This document shows, one piece after another, positions 25,563-33,092 of a stretch of 64,000 bases of DNA (position 1 is its first letter; each line of letters starts with the position of its first letter). The position numbers were made by a program, and so were the translations under genes. Under the pieces are notes generated by a model. That model was not told the DNA's origin, ran no database searches, and was given only the letters and a program-made list of their open reading frames with translations. Source of the DNA: Acidicapsa dinghuensis (GTDB lineage: Bacteria > Acidobacteriota > Terriglobia > Terriglobales > Acidobacteriaceae); assembly GCF_025685685.1 (NCBI RefSeq), contig NZ_JAGSYH010000008.1, positions 186,001 to 250,000 on the forward strand. The letters run 5' to 3'.

Positions 25563-26872
25563 CGCCTCTTCTTTTTCGGAGCTTTAGCCTTGGCGGCATC
25601 TGCGGAGTCGTGACCCAGTATAATCGGCGCCATATCCGCACCCGTCCGCTTCACCATATTTCCCTCCAGGCGAAACGAAATAGTCCGCTCTGAAACAGGG
25701 TGCGTAACTCCCGTTTCCGAATCCACTTTCACATCCTGTCCATTTGCGATGGCGAAGCTGAAAACCGGCTCATCCTGCCCATTCACATTTTCATGCGTAA
25801 TCGTTACAGGCAGGTAGCCACGCAAGCCGCGCATACGATACGCCGTCTCGTACCGGTGATGATTCAGGCTCCAGGTGAATATGCGCACCTGATCAAAGTC
25901 ATACGGCAGGCCATTCTTCGGAGGAGCAAGCACCGTCACATATTCCGTCATCTTCTTCGGTGCAGCCGGCGCAGCGGAACCATCGGCAGATGCACCGTCA
26001 CCGCTATCCGAGATCATGGTCTCGCGCTCTTTGCCCTTCTTGCCCCGCTTAGCCTCGCGTCCGCTGCCATCGTCAATTACGGTCGTCAGCGGATACGCGG
26101 CAATCATGCGTTGGTCTTCTGAATATTGCCCAACCTCATCGGGCACATCCACATCCACTCGATTCGCGAGCAGCCATCCCGTATGTCCGCTCGCGTCGCG
26201 CACCAGCCACCAGTCTTCCATCGGCGGTGGCGCTGGCTGTTCCGTTTCCAGGCCCGCATTCCGTGCGACAGCTTTGCCGGAAGAGGCTGTCGTCGAACCG
26301 GAGTTTGGCCGATAAGCCGACGGCGTCTTTGCGTTCACAGCAGGCAACGGCGCTCCTGGCTGCACCTTCGGCACCATCCCTCGCTCAAGCATCTGTACCT
26401 TGGCGTTACCCGGAATCAACAAAAAATGCTGTGTCTCGCGCCCCGGCAGAACGTGCATATAGAGATCGTCGCGCAGCACTCCATTCGCCACCACTGGATC
26501 GTTCGCATGCTTCTTTGCCAGATCCTCGAACTGTGCGTAGGTGCTGTCGTCAATGATGGAGTGATCCTCAAGCCAGCCGATCTCGCCCTTGGGTGTTTTC
26601 ACCTTTACAAACCGCTTGCCGCGTTCCAAAACTTCGAGTGCCTCGCCATTGGTCACCAGAGCAACGCGATTCGATACGGCAGCCACGCGATCATGCAGGT
26701 ACACCTGCCGCGCAGAAACGTACACATGCTCCTGCGGCTTGACATGAAAACGGGAGCAGCCGGCAAGCATCACAGTCGAGAGTGTGAGACCAGCTAGTAC
26801 GTTGCGCAAACGCAGAGCGCGTGAAGCGTCGCACAGTCGTGAACGAAAGGATGGAATAAAAAACAGGGTCAC
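25559..26872 (-). CDS. Lipoprotein with bacterial SH3-like domains
   Basis: A 437-residue lipoprotein: the segment AGLTLSTVMLAGC (about residues 27-39) is a lipobox with Cys39, preceded by an unusually long n-region. Residues about 48-110 form an SH3b-like domain (YVSARQVYLHDRVAAVSNRVA, then VKTPKGEIGWLEDHS), and a second similar unit around residues 115-250 ends WWLVRDASGHTGWLLANRVD. A Lys/Gly/Asp-rich linker and a C-terminal domain follow (FTWSLNHHRYETAYRMRGLR), with a basic end KAPKKKRR. It reads first in an operon with the GH92 mannosidase (4-base overlap). Bacterial SH3 domains commonly bind cell-wall or protein ligands; the role here is unknown. Confidence 0.8.
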   Translation of the reverse strand: MTLFFIPSFRSRLCDASRALRLRNVLAGLTLSTVMLAGCSRFHVKPQEHVYVSARQVYLHDRVAAVSNRVALVTNGEALEVLERGKRFVKVKTPKGEIGWLEDHSIIDDSTYAQFEDLAKKHANDPVVANGVLRDDLYMHVLPGRETQHFLLIPGNAKVQMLERGMVPKVQPGAPLPAVNAKTPSAYRPNSGSTTASSGKAVARNAGLETEQPAPPPMEDWWLVRDASGHTGWLLANRVDVDVPDEVGQYSEDQRMIAAYPLTTVIDDGSGREAKRGKKGKERETMISDSGDGASADGSAAPAAPKKMTEYVTVLAPPKNGLPYDFDQVRIFTWSLNHHRYETAYRMRGLRGYLPVTITHENVNGQDEPVFSFAIANGQDVKVDSETGVTHPVSERTISFRLEGNMVKRTGADMAPIILGHDSADAAKAKAPKKKRR

Positions 26873-26973
26873 GGTACCGCAGTCTGGCTTAAGGATAGCA
26901 AAGCCCCTACTTAACCGCGGCGAATCGCGGTACTACGGTCACAAGGCGCATCCCTTGAGTCAATTGCTCTTGT

Positions 26974-28155
26974 TTAATGCGAAAGCGCAATACCGTTCGA
27001 CAGCGATGGATTGGAGGATGCTGTCGTCGCCGTCGTCTGCACATCCAGCGTTCCTGCAGTCGTCGCATCGTACTTGTACAGCCACAGGTTCGGATTCGTT
27101 CCGTAGCCGATCACTGACACGTAGCTCTCTGTACTGTCTTCGGCAATGCCCACGGGTAGCTTTCCAGTCGAGAAAGGCGATCCACTCAAAGCAGTCAAAA
27201 CGCCCGCGCTGGCTGAGAAACCTGAGATTGTGCCGTCCGACTCGTTCGTCACGTACACATATGACCCGGTCGGCTCGGCAAGTATCGCCGAGGGGCCAAT
27301 GCCCACGGGTACATCCTTTTCCGCGCTCGTAACCAGATTGGCAATAGGAAAGGTGCGCAGCGAGCCGGCTACCGCGGTCGTAGCCGTGCTTGCTTCGGCT
27401 ATATACAGATATGTCGAAGTGGGATCGACCGCGACCGCATTGTCAGCCACGTTTATCGCCCCTGAGGTCAATGGAATCGCTACACGCGAGCCCCACGGCG
27501 TACTCGTTGTTGCCGTAGGGCTGAAGCCGAAGGCATTGACTCCACCTGTGCCCAGGGAAACAAAAACGTTCGCGTTCGCCGGTGACATAACCACCGTCGG
27601 ATTTGTTGCGGCAAATGTCGATGTCGCCGGATACACGCTTCCGGTGGGCACTCCTTGCGTCGAGTCGATCGGAAGAGCATCAACTTCGGTCGACTTCTGA
27701 TAGGTAATGATCAGCCACGAACTGGTAGCATCAACCGCCACGGACTGCGGAATCAGTCCATTCTGGTTAAAATACGCGACATTCCCGTTGTTTCCTTCGG
27801 TAAGCGCGCCGCCCGTTCCGATCGTATAAACGAAGACGCCAAGGCTCGTGGCGACAAAAAGAAAGTCGTTATTCGGCGCGACAACAATGGAGGTTGGTAA
27901 AGCCGGCAGCGTAATCGGACTGCCGCTTACTGCTGTCAAAACGCCGCTGGTATCCGTATATTCGGTGATCGTTCCGCCAGTCCCCGAGCTATTAACGTTT
28001 GTGACGTAGGCGTATGTAGTCGATCCGGTCGTGGTGCCGCCATTGTTGTTGACAGGCGTAAAGAAACCGCTGCAGCCCGTCAGCCCGAGAGCCATCGTTA
28101 GCGGCACAGCTACACCCAACCTGATCCACCTGCGCGGAGACAACCCGTGACTCAT
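26974..28155 (-). CDS. Beta-propeller lipoprotein (lactonase/YncE-like)
   Basis: A 393-residue lipoprotein. Signal and lipobox: LTMALGLTGC with the acylated Cys near residue 28. After a Gly/Thr linker come repeats of the 7-bladed propeller type: TYAYVTNVNSSGTGGTITEY, NNDFLFVATSLGVFVYTI, STYLYIAEAST and GSYVYVTNESDGTISGFSA. These match the lactonase/YncE-like families frequent and highly duplicated in Acidobacteriota. No catalytic set can be seen. It stands alone, divergent from the M28 peptidase at 28344. A weak hairpin, ACCGCG/CGCGGT at 26914-26931, lies past the stop. Function unknown; surface or periplasmic. Confidence 0.83.
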   Translation of the reverse strand: MSHGLSPRRWIRLGVAVPLTMALGLTGCSGFFTPVNNNGGTTTGSTTYAYVTNVNSSGTGGTITEYTDTSGVLTAVSGSPITLPALPTSIVVAPNNDFLFVATSLGVFVYTIGTGGALTEGNNGNVAYFNQNGLIPQSVAVDATSSWLIITYQKSTEVDALPIDSTQGVPTGSVYPATSTFAATNPTVVMSPANANVFVSLGTGGVNAFGFSPTATTSTPWGSRVAIPLTSGAINVADNAVAVDPTSTYLYIAEASTATTAVAGSLRTFPIANLVTSAEKDVPVGIGPSAILAEPTGSYVYVTNESDGTISGFSASAGVLTALSGSPFSTGKLPVGIAEDSTESYVSVIGYGTNPNLWLYKYDATTAGTLDVQTTATTASSNPSLSNGIALSH

Positions 28156-28343
28156 TCTTCAGACTCCCAGCCTGCGGCTGTAAGGAAGCGGCGCCAGGAT
28201 TCTCCCGAATGCGGAAGGCGCCAACTCAGAATAGCGCAAACCTCACATCCAAAGCCTGCAATCGGCGTGGACGCTCTACGCTGCATAGATAGACGCAGAA
28301 ACCATGCTAAACGCTTGCCGGAACTTGCATTTACAATCCGATC

Positions 28344-29372
28344 ATGCGTTCCCGGCCAACCTGCGTTTTCACCCTGCTTCTCGCCGCCTTAGCAATTCTC
28401 CCATACGCCTCCGCCGCAACCAAACACAGCGATGCCATCTGCGCCCCATGCGTGCGTGCCGACCTTGGTTTTCTGGCCAGCGACGAACTGCACGGTCGCG
28501 GCTCAGGCACGCGCGACGAACACCTGGCCGCCCTTTACACCGCATCGCTCTTTCAGTCCTTTGGTCTGGAGCCGGCCGGTGAAAACAGCACCTACATCCA
28601 GCGCGCACCGCTGCCGAATCCCTTTCCGGATCGGCTGGCAGCTTATCTGAAAGCAAAAGGCTTCGACCAGAACCAGCGCACCGATACATGGAACACGCTG
28701 GCCCTGCTGCGCGGCACGGACGCGCCAGCGGCTCCGGCTCCGGCAGCCGACGTAATCCTGCTCACCGCACATCAGGATCATCTCGGTCTCGGCAATCCCG
28801 TCAACGGCGACTCCATCTATAACGGTGCAGACGATGACGCCTCCGGCACCACGGCAGTCCTTGAGCTCGCCCGCGCTCTCAGTAAAGGTCCGCGTCCCAA
28901 GCGATCTATCCTCTTTGTTCTCTTCGGATCGGAAGAACTGGGCGGCTACGGCAACCAATATTTTCTGGAACATCCTCCGGTTCCACTCACTCAGATCGTC
29001 GCCAATCTCGAATTCGAAATGATCGGCAGACCGGACCCGGCTCTGCCCAACAAGACCCTCTGGCTCACCGGCTATGAACGATCCGATCTAGGCCCGGAGT
29101 TGGCCAAGCACGGAGCGGCCATTTCTGCCGATCCACACCCGGATCAGCATTTCTTTCAGCGCTCCGACAACTACGCACTTGCGAAACGCGGCATCATCGC
29201 GCAGACCGTCTCCAGCTATGGCCTCCACAAGGATTACCACCAGCCATCCGACGATCTCTCCCACATCGACTTCGACTTCGTCACCAACTCCATCCAGTCG
29301 ATGATCGAGCCAGTGCGATGGCTGGCGGACACCAATTGGCGTCCGGTCTGGAACACGGGAGGCAAGCCTTAG
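28344..29372 (+). CDS. Secreted M28 family metallopeptidase
   Basis: A 342-residue zinc aminopeptidase-like enzyme. Signal peptide 1-24 (LAILPYASAA). Zinc-site motifs in family order: LLTAHQDHLG near residue 136 (first His), YNGADDDASGTTAVLELA near 158 (bridging Asp), FGSEELGGYGNQYFL near 194 (catalytic Glu pair), NLEFEMIGRPD near 218 (Asp) and LHKDYHQPSDDLSHIDFDF near 295 (last His). All ligands appear intact, so an active di-zinc peptidase is likely. Start ATG 28344 follows the signal peptide logic. A second M28-fold protein is at 42054 but is of the glutaminyl-cyclase type. Likely role: peptide use in the periplasm. Confidence 0.9.
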   Translation: MRSRPTCVFTLLLAALAILPYASAATKHSDAICAPCVRADLGFLASDELHGRGSGTRDEHLAALYTASLFQSFGLEPAGENSTYIQRAPLPNPFPDRLAAYLKAKGFDQNQRTDTWNTLALLRGTDAPAAPAPAADVILLTAHQDHLGLGNPVNGDSIYNGADDDASGTTAVLELARALSKGPRPKRSILFVLFGSEELGGYGNQYFLEHPPVPLTQIVANLEFEMIGRPDPALPNKTLWLTGYERSDLGPELAKHGAAISADPHPDQHFFQRSDNYALAKRGIIAQTVSSYGLHKDYHQPSDDLSHIDFDFVTNSIQSMIEPVRWLADTNWRPVWNTGGKP

Positions 29373-29577
29373 ACTATTCCCTTGCATGCAACCGGGAAAT
29401 AAGTCAGTGATAGCCCTTTGATCCAATTTGCCGTCCGTTTGCTGATACTAGGTTGCGTGTTGGCCGTGGGATTATCGTAACCCAATTTTCAGCAGCGAAA
29501 CCCTCGGGCATCCTCGATGGTATGATTTCAGATTCCGGTCTCCGTCCAGCTCCGTCGCTGAGCGCAAGAAGAACGGG

Positions 29578-29934
29578 CTATTTCCTCTCGGTTGGTCTAG
29601 TTTTGCCCTTCCTAAATGCATTTCGAAACATTCTTCCGCCAATAAGAAAACACACAATTGCAACCACTCCAGGAGCCCAGCTGTTCCTCTCAAACCCCAA
29701 TCCTGTGAAGGCTACCCCACCCAAGATGAAGAAACTACCGAATATCCCCGCACCAACGCGCTGAACCAGCGGAGCATTGGAACTTCCTTTGAATAGTGGA
29801 TCTTCGACACTATGACTTCTCAGAAGCGTTTCAGCGAAAGCGAAGTTTCTTTGCTCCGCCTCGAACTCGCGGATTTTTCTCGTGCGTTTCAGCATCCCTT
29901 CACCCACATGGTTGCTTATTTTCTCCCCAAACAT
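29578..29934 (-). CDS. Small two-helix membrane protein, unknown
   Basis: A 118-residue protein I do not recognise. Residues about 1-55 are charged and soluble (MLKRTRKIREFEAEQRN). Two hydrophobic segments follow: AGIFGSFFILGGVAFTGLGF (about 61-80) and VVAIVCFLIGGRMF. The end is basic (RKGKTRPTERK). ATG 29934 abuts GGAGG with no spacing, and ATG 29895 has only a weak GAAGGG, so the start is uncertain. More AT-rich than its neighbours. No context clue; the 205 bases on its downstream side hold nothing I can name. Confidence 0.55.
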   Translation of the reverse strand: MFGEKISNHVGEGMLKRTRKIREFEAEQRNFAFAETLLRSHSVEDPLFKGSSNAPLVQRVGAGIFGSFFILGGVAFTGLGFERNSWAPGVVAIVCFLIGGRMFRNAFRKGKTRPTERK

Positions 29935-30045
29935 CCTCCAGCACTAACTAAATAATCGGCAGTCATCGCTGTATCTCCTCCCACAGTCCCTGTATGCTCA
30001 AATTCGGTGCAGTGTCCAATGGAATAGGTTTCAAGTTATCGTGAA

Positions 30046-30960
30046 CTATCCGCACTGCAGCGTCTCCCAAGCCAGCGCCGCACCGGTCAAGTCTTCGATT
30101 GCCATGCCGAGCGACTTGAACACAAGACGGCCACGCACTGGCGGAACTGCAGTCCCAGCCAGGATCTCGCCAAGCTCGGCATAGACCTTTGCGCCCGAAA
30201 GCCGGACATCGCCAGATTCATTCTCCGATCCCTGCCGCGATTCAGCAATCAGGCATCCAGCCATCACCTCGTCATCCAGTTCGCGAAGCTGCGGCCCGAC
30301 CGCTCCAACGGCAACAACCAGTGAATCCGGCCTCAGCCACTTACCCATCAGCACCGGCTGCGTAGCAGACGTTACCGTGATCACTACATCCGAATCCGCA
30401 GCGTGCTCGATCGGCACAGCCACAGCTCCCATCTCATCTGCCAACGCCTGCGCCTTATCTGCATTCCTGCTCCATACTCGAATGCTGTCTGCCTCTCGAA
30501 ACGCAGGCCACACCTGCCGCAGCGCCTCGATATGCGCTCGCGCCTGTACTCCAGCACCAAGAATCCCCAGCGTCGTTGTATCGCGAGGCGCAAGCGTTTC
30601 CACTGCCACAGCCGAAACCGCCGCCGTGCGCATCTCCGTAATCAGCCGGCCATCCATTGCGGCAATCGCCTCACCCGTCGCGCGATCGAGCAATTCAATC
30701 ATCGCCAGGTGAGTGTGCCTGCCAAGCGCCGCGTTGCCCGGATAAAACGTCACCGTCTTCACCGCCATATACCGGCCATGAATCACCGGCATCACGGCGA
30801 ACCACCCCGTCGGTGAACCCGCTTCGTCCTTCACACGCAACACACTGCGCAGCGGCTGCTCCACCTTGCCCGTCGAATAATCGATCAATGCCCGGCGAAT
30901 AGCGGGAATCAGCTCCTCGTAGCTGAGCGCACCGCGAATCTGCTCTTCAGAGATATACAT
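30046..30960 (-). CDS. Ornithine cyclodeaminase / mu-crystallin family protein
   Basis: A 304-residue NAD(P)-binding enzyme. Start ATG 30960 (MYISEEQIRGALSYEELIP) is the family-typical beginning; an upstream extension of 14 residues is possible. Rossmann motif: LGILGAGVQARAHIEAL near residue 127. Substrate-side residues: RSVLRVKDE near 42, the conserved Lys in MAVKTVTFYP near 72, RTAAVSAVAVETLA near 110 and the closing VFKSLGMAIEDLTGA. The family includes ornithine cyclodeaminase, alanine dehydrogenase-like and ketimine reductase enzymes; substrate cannot be read from sequence alone. A creatininase-family gene lies 45 bases upstream on the same strand, suggesting a joint role in amino acid or amide metabolism. 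Confidence 0.88.
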   Translation of the reverse strand: MYISEEQIRGALSYEELIPAIRRALIDYSTGKVEQPLRSVLRVKDEAGSPTGWFAVMPVIHGRYMAVKTVTFYPGNAALGRHTHLAMIELLDRATGEAIAAMDGRLITEMRTAAVSAVAVETLAPRDTTTLGILGAGVQARAHIEALRQVWPAFREADSIRVWSRNADKAQALADEMGAVAVPIEHAADSDVVITVTSATQPVLMGKWLRPDSLVVAVGAVGPQLRELDDEVMAGCLIAESRQGSENESGDVRLSGAKVYAELGEILAGTAVPPVRGRLVFKSLGMAIEDLTGAALAWETLQCG

Positions 30961-31005
30961 TGCAGACAGTCTACGGCGTCGCGCATCCCATTTGCAGAAC
31001 ACGGG

Positions 31006-31902
31006 CTACTGCGGCGTATCAAGCGGATGCTCACTCTTCTCGAAAAACTCTTTTTGCAGCCGCGGGCTTACATCATCCGCCTGAATGCTCTTAATCGCAT
31101 TCGCTACCGAATCGATCCACCAGTTCATCTGGAACTCGCCAAGCTCGCGCGTCGCCGCTGACCCATCCCCCGCATAGTGATCCGGAAATCGTGCATACCA
31201 CCAGATGCCCGTATACACGCCGTCTGGAAGATTCTCGCGATGCTGATCCGCACCCGACTCCGACTGCGCACGATCCATATGCAGCAGATCAGGACGCGCA
31301 ATCATCATCTTCGAGGTCTCGCTCTCACCAGCATGCGCATCCACCGTCGTCTTCTTCTTTGGACCGCCCGAGGGCGGCGTGCGCTCGTCGAAAATATAAA
31401 CCATGTAATCGTGCGGCTTATCCAGCTGTGTCTGGGCAAAGTACGGCAGCAGACTGTTGTTGCCTCCATGCCCATTCACGATCAGAATCTTGCGGCAGCC
31501 ATTACGCCCCATCTCGTCCGTCGTCGCCTGCAGCAAAGCCAGTTGCAGCTCTCGCGGATAAGCCATCGTCCCCGGCTCATGCCGCGCCTCGGCGATCTGG
31601 CCGAAGTAATACTCCGGAAAAACCACAGCATATTGCTTTTCAACGGCGTGCAGCACAGCATATCGAACATCCAGCAGATCGGTGCCGATCGGCATGTGAG
31701 GCCCATGTTTTTCCAGAATGCCAAACGGCAACACGCAGGTATTTTTCGCCTGCACTATAGCCTGGACAAAATCAGGCCCGGTCAGTTCTTCCCAATGAGC
31801 TGACAACTTCGAGCCCGCGGACGTCTGCGCAAGCAGGCACGGCTGGCAAAACAAAGCAGCGCAAACAGCCGCGCTCAAAACAACATCGGAAAATAGGCTC
31901 AT
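31006..31902 (-). CDS. Creatininase family amidohydrolase, exported
   Basis: A 298-residue metalloenzyme of the creatininase fold with a signal peptide (LSAAVCAALFCQPCLLAQ). Metal-site motifs: PFGILEKHGPHMPIGTDLLD near residue 59, giving Glu, His and Asp ligands; ILIVNGHGGNN near 139 (His); and HAGESETSKMMI near 190 (Glu), all intact. Members hydrolyse creatinine or cyclic amides or act in cofactor synthesis (MftE-like); an exported form in Acidobacteriota is of unknown substrate. It lies upstream of, and probably cotranscribed with, the ornithine-cyclodeaminase-like gene. GAAAGC is the only weak ribosome-site candidate before ATG 31902. Confidence 0.88.
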   Translation of the reverse strand: MSLFSDVVLSAAVCAALFCQPCLLAQTSAGSKLSAHWEELTGPDFVQAIVQAKNTCVLPFGILEKHGPHMPIGTDLLDVRYAVLHAVEKQYAVVFPEYYFGQIAEARHEPGTMAYPRELQLALLQATTDEMGRNGCRKILIVNGHGGNNSLLPYFAQTQLDKPHDYMVYIFDERTPPSGGPKKKTTVDAHAGESETSKMMIARPDLLHMDRAQSESGADQHRENLPDGVYTGIWWYARFPDHYAGDGSAATRELGEFQMNWWIDSVANAIKSIQADDVSPRLQKEFFEKSEHPLDTPQ

Positions 31903-32099
31903 GCGAAAGCTCTCCGAAGAGGCATAATCCTCTCGGCGGATTGTAGCGGAACCGCGTGCAAGCGATATATGGCTCCTGTCCTACAACTTGAAGATCTGTA
32001 CACCGCCGCAATCATTTTTGAAGCTATATGGTGCAAGCTCGCTGGAATCGAAACCCGTAGAAGCTCTCATAAATCTGTGAATACAGAAAAGCCCTCGTG

Positions 32100-32124
32100 C
32101 GAGACCCGCAATCAAAGCGGGTCT
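32100..32124 (-). terminator. Probable terminator after the C39-like gene
   Basis: A perfect 9-bp stem: GAGACCCGC (32100-32108) and GCGGGTCTC (32116-32124) with a 7-base loop, 50 bases past the stop of the 32174 gene. On the minus strand the right arm is followed by GCACGAGGGCTTTTC, so the T run is displaced. The rest of the 271-base gap shows nothing else. Confidence 0.5.
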
Positions 32125-32173
32125 CAGATCGTCTGGTGAAACCGCAAAGACATATATGAGATAGCTTCTAGTC

Positions 32174-32761
32174 CTACCAGACGCGATAAGCAATTCCCGC
32201 ACTAAGGTAGGGTCGATTGGCGAAATTCACTGGATTCGTCTGCCCAGAGATGAAATTCAGAACCTCGGCTTCACTGTATTCCGTATCGGTGCCTCCATCT
32301 GGATTCATCGCCCAGATTTTTCCATTGTCCTTGCGCAGCAGCACTGTATGGGTCTTCAGTGCTTGGGATTCGTAGAAACCCACGATAAGAAAGACCCGCG
32401 CATCGTCCTTGAACGCCGTTGTTACATCCAAGGCTCCACTTCGCGTAATCTGCGCGCTCTTCAGGCCAGCTTTATATTCCTTATAGTCGTCCGCAGCTGC
32501 CTGCTTCAGTCCACTGGTGATCATCTTGTTCTGGTGAAGCTCGGTTTTCATTCCCTCGGAAGTCAGATACAGTATTGCGCTGTGAGGCATGATTTCTTCT
32601 TTGCCTTGTATCGCAGATCGCTTCGTCAGACCCCATATCTTCATCTCGGTAGGCTTGTTGATGTCGGTATCGGGTATCTTACCCAACTCGGCAAGGGTGA
32701 CCATGATTGCGACAGCGGTGCAGGACTGCTGCTGCGATTGTGGATAGCTATGACGCGCCAT
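32174..32761 (-). CDS. C39-like papain-fold cysteine peptidase candidate
   Basis: A 195-residue protein without signal peptide. The N-terminal QSQQQSCTAVAIMVTLAELG has the Gln plus Cys arrangement of C39-type peptidases (Cys near residue 14 at the start of a helix). THTVLLRKDNGKIWAMNPDGG near residues 137-155 provides the His and Asn/Asp of the triad. The middle is alpha/beta with Lys-rich segments. No ABC transporter, leader peptide or bacteriocin gene is beside it, so the usual export-processing role is not supported; it may act on its own or be an effector. AGGAGGAAGCG right before ATG 32761 is a strong ribosome-binding site. Recognised by motif pattern only. Confidence 0.6.
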   Translation of the reverse strand: MARHSYPQSQQQSCTAVAIMVTLAELGKIPDTDINKPTEMKIWGLTKRSAIQGKEEIMPHSAILYLTSEGMKTELHQNKMITSGLKQAAADDYKEYKAGLKSAQITRSGALDVTTAFKDDARVFLIVGFYESQALKTHTVLLRKDNGKIWAMNPDGGTDTEYSEAEVLNFISGQTNPVNFANRPYLSAGIAYRVW

Positions 32762-33092
32762 TCGCTTCCTCCTAAACCAAGGTTTGAAACCAGAATTTGA
32801 AGTCAGGATTTGAAATCAGGATTTAAGTTTTCGCAAAAATTGTACTCCATGGAAGTTAACCCGAAGACATGGCTCTTATCGCCAGTAAACAATCCGCGGC
32901 CTGGCGGCGAACGTCGTAAAGCTGCGCCTGATCCCTTCGCAGGTAACGGTCTATGCAAAAAGATATTTGCCGCGCAGCTACCGGAGGATATGCTTGACCC
33001 TATCATGCATGGCGTTACTCAGGTCCTGGCATGAATTGCGCAGTAAACAGGCTCGGTTGAGGTAGTAACTATCGAGTCCAGAAGGAGCAGTG
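32762..33092. other. Intergenic region before the ADOP permease
   Basis: 331 bases between divergent genes. No protein gene, hairpin or RNA gene is apparent. Short near-repeats of the type TTTGAAATCAGGATTTGAA lie near 32785-32825 just upstream of the C39-like gene. AAGGAG at 33082-33087 serves ATG 33093. Confidence 0.35.

Noticed and set aside
24501-25613. Plus-strand open frame of about 370 codons opposite the GH92 gene
   Set aside because: Mirror of a clearly conserved mannosidase; no ribosome-binding site, no recognisable domain, Arg-rich low-quality translation.
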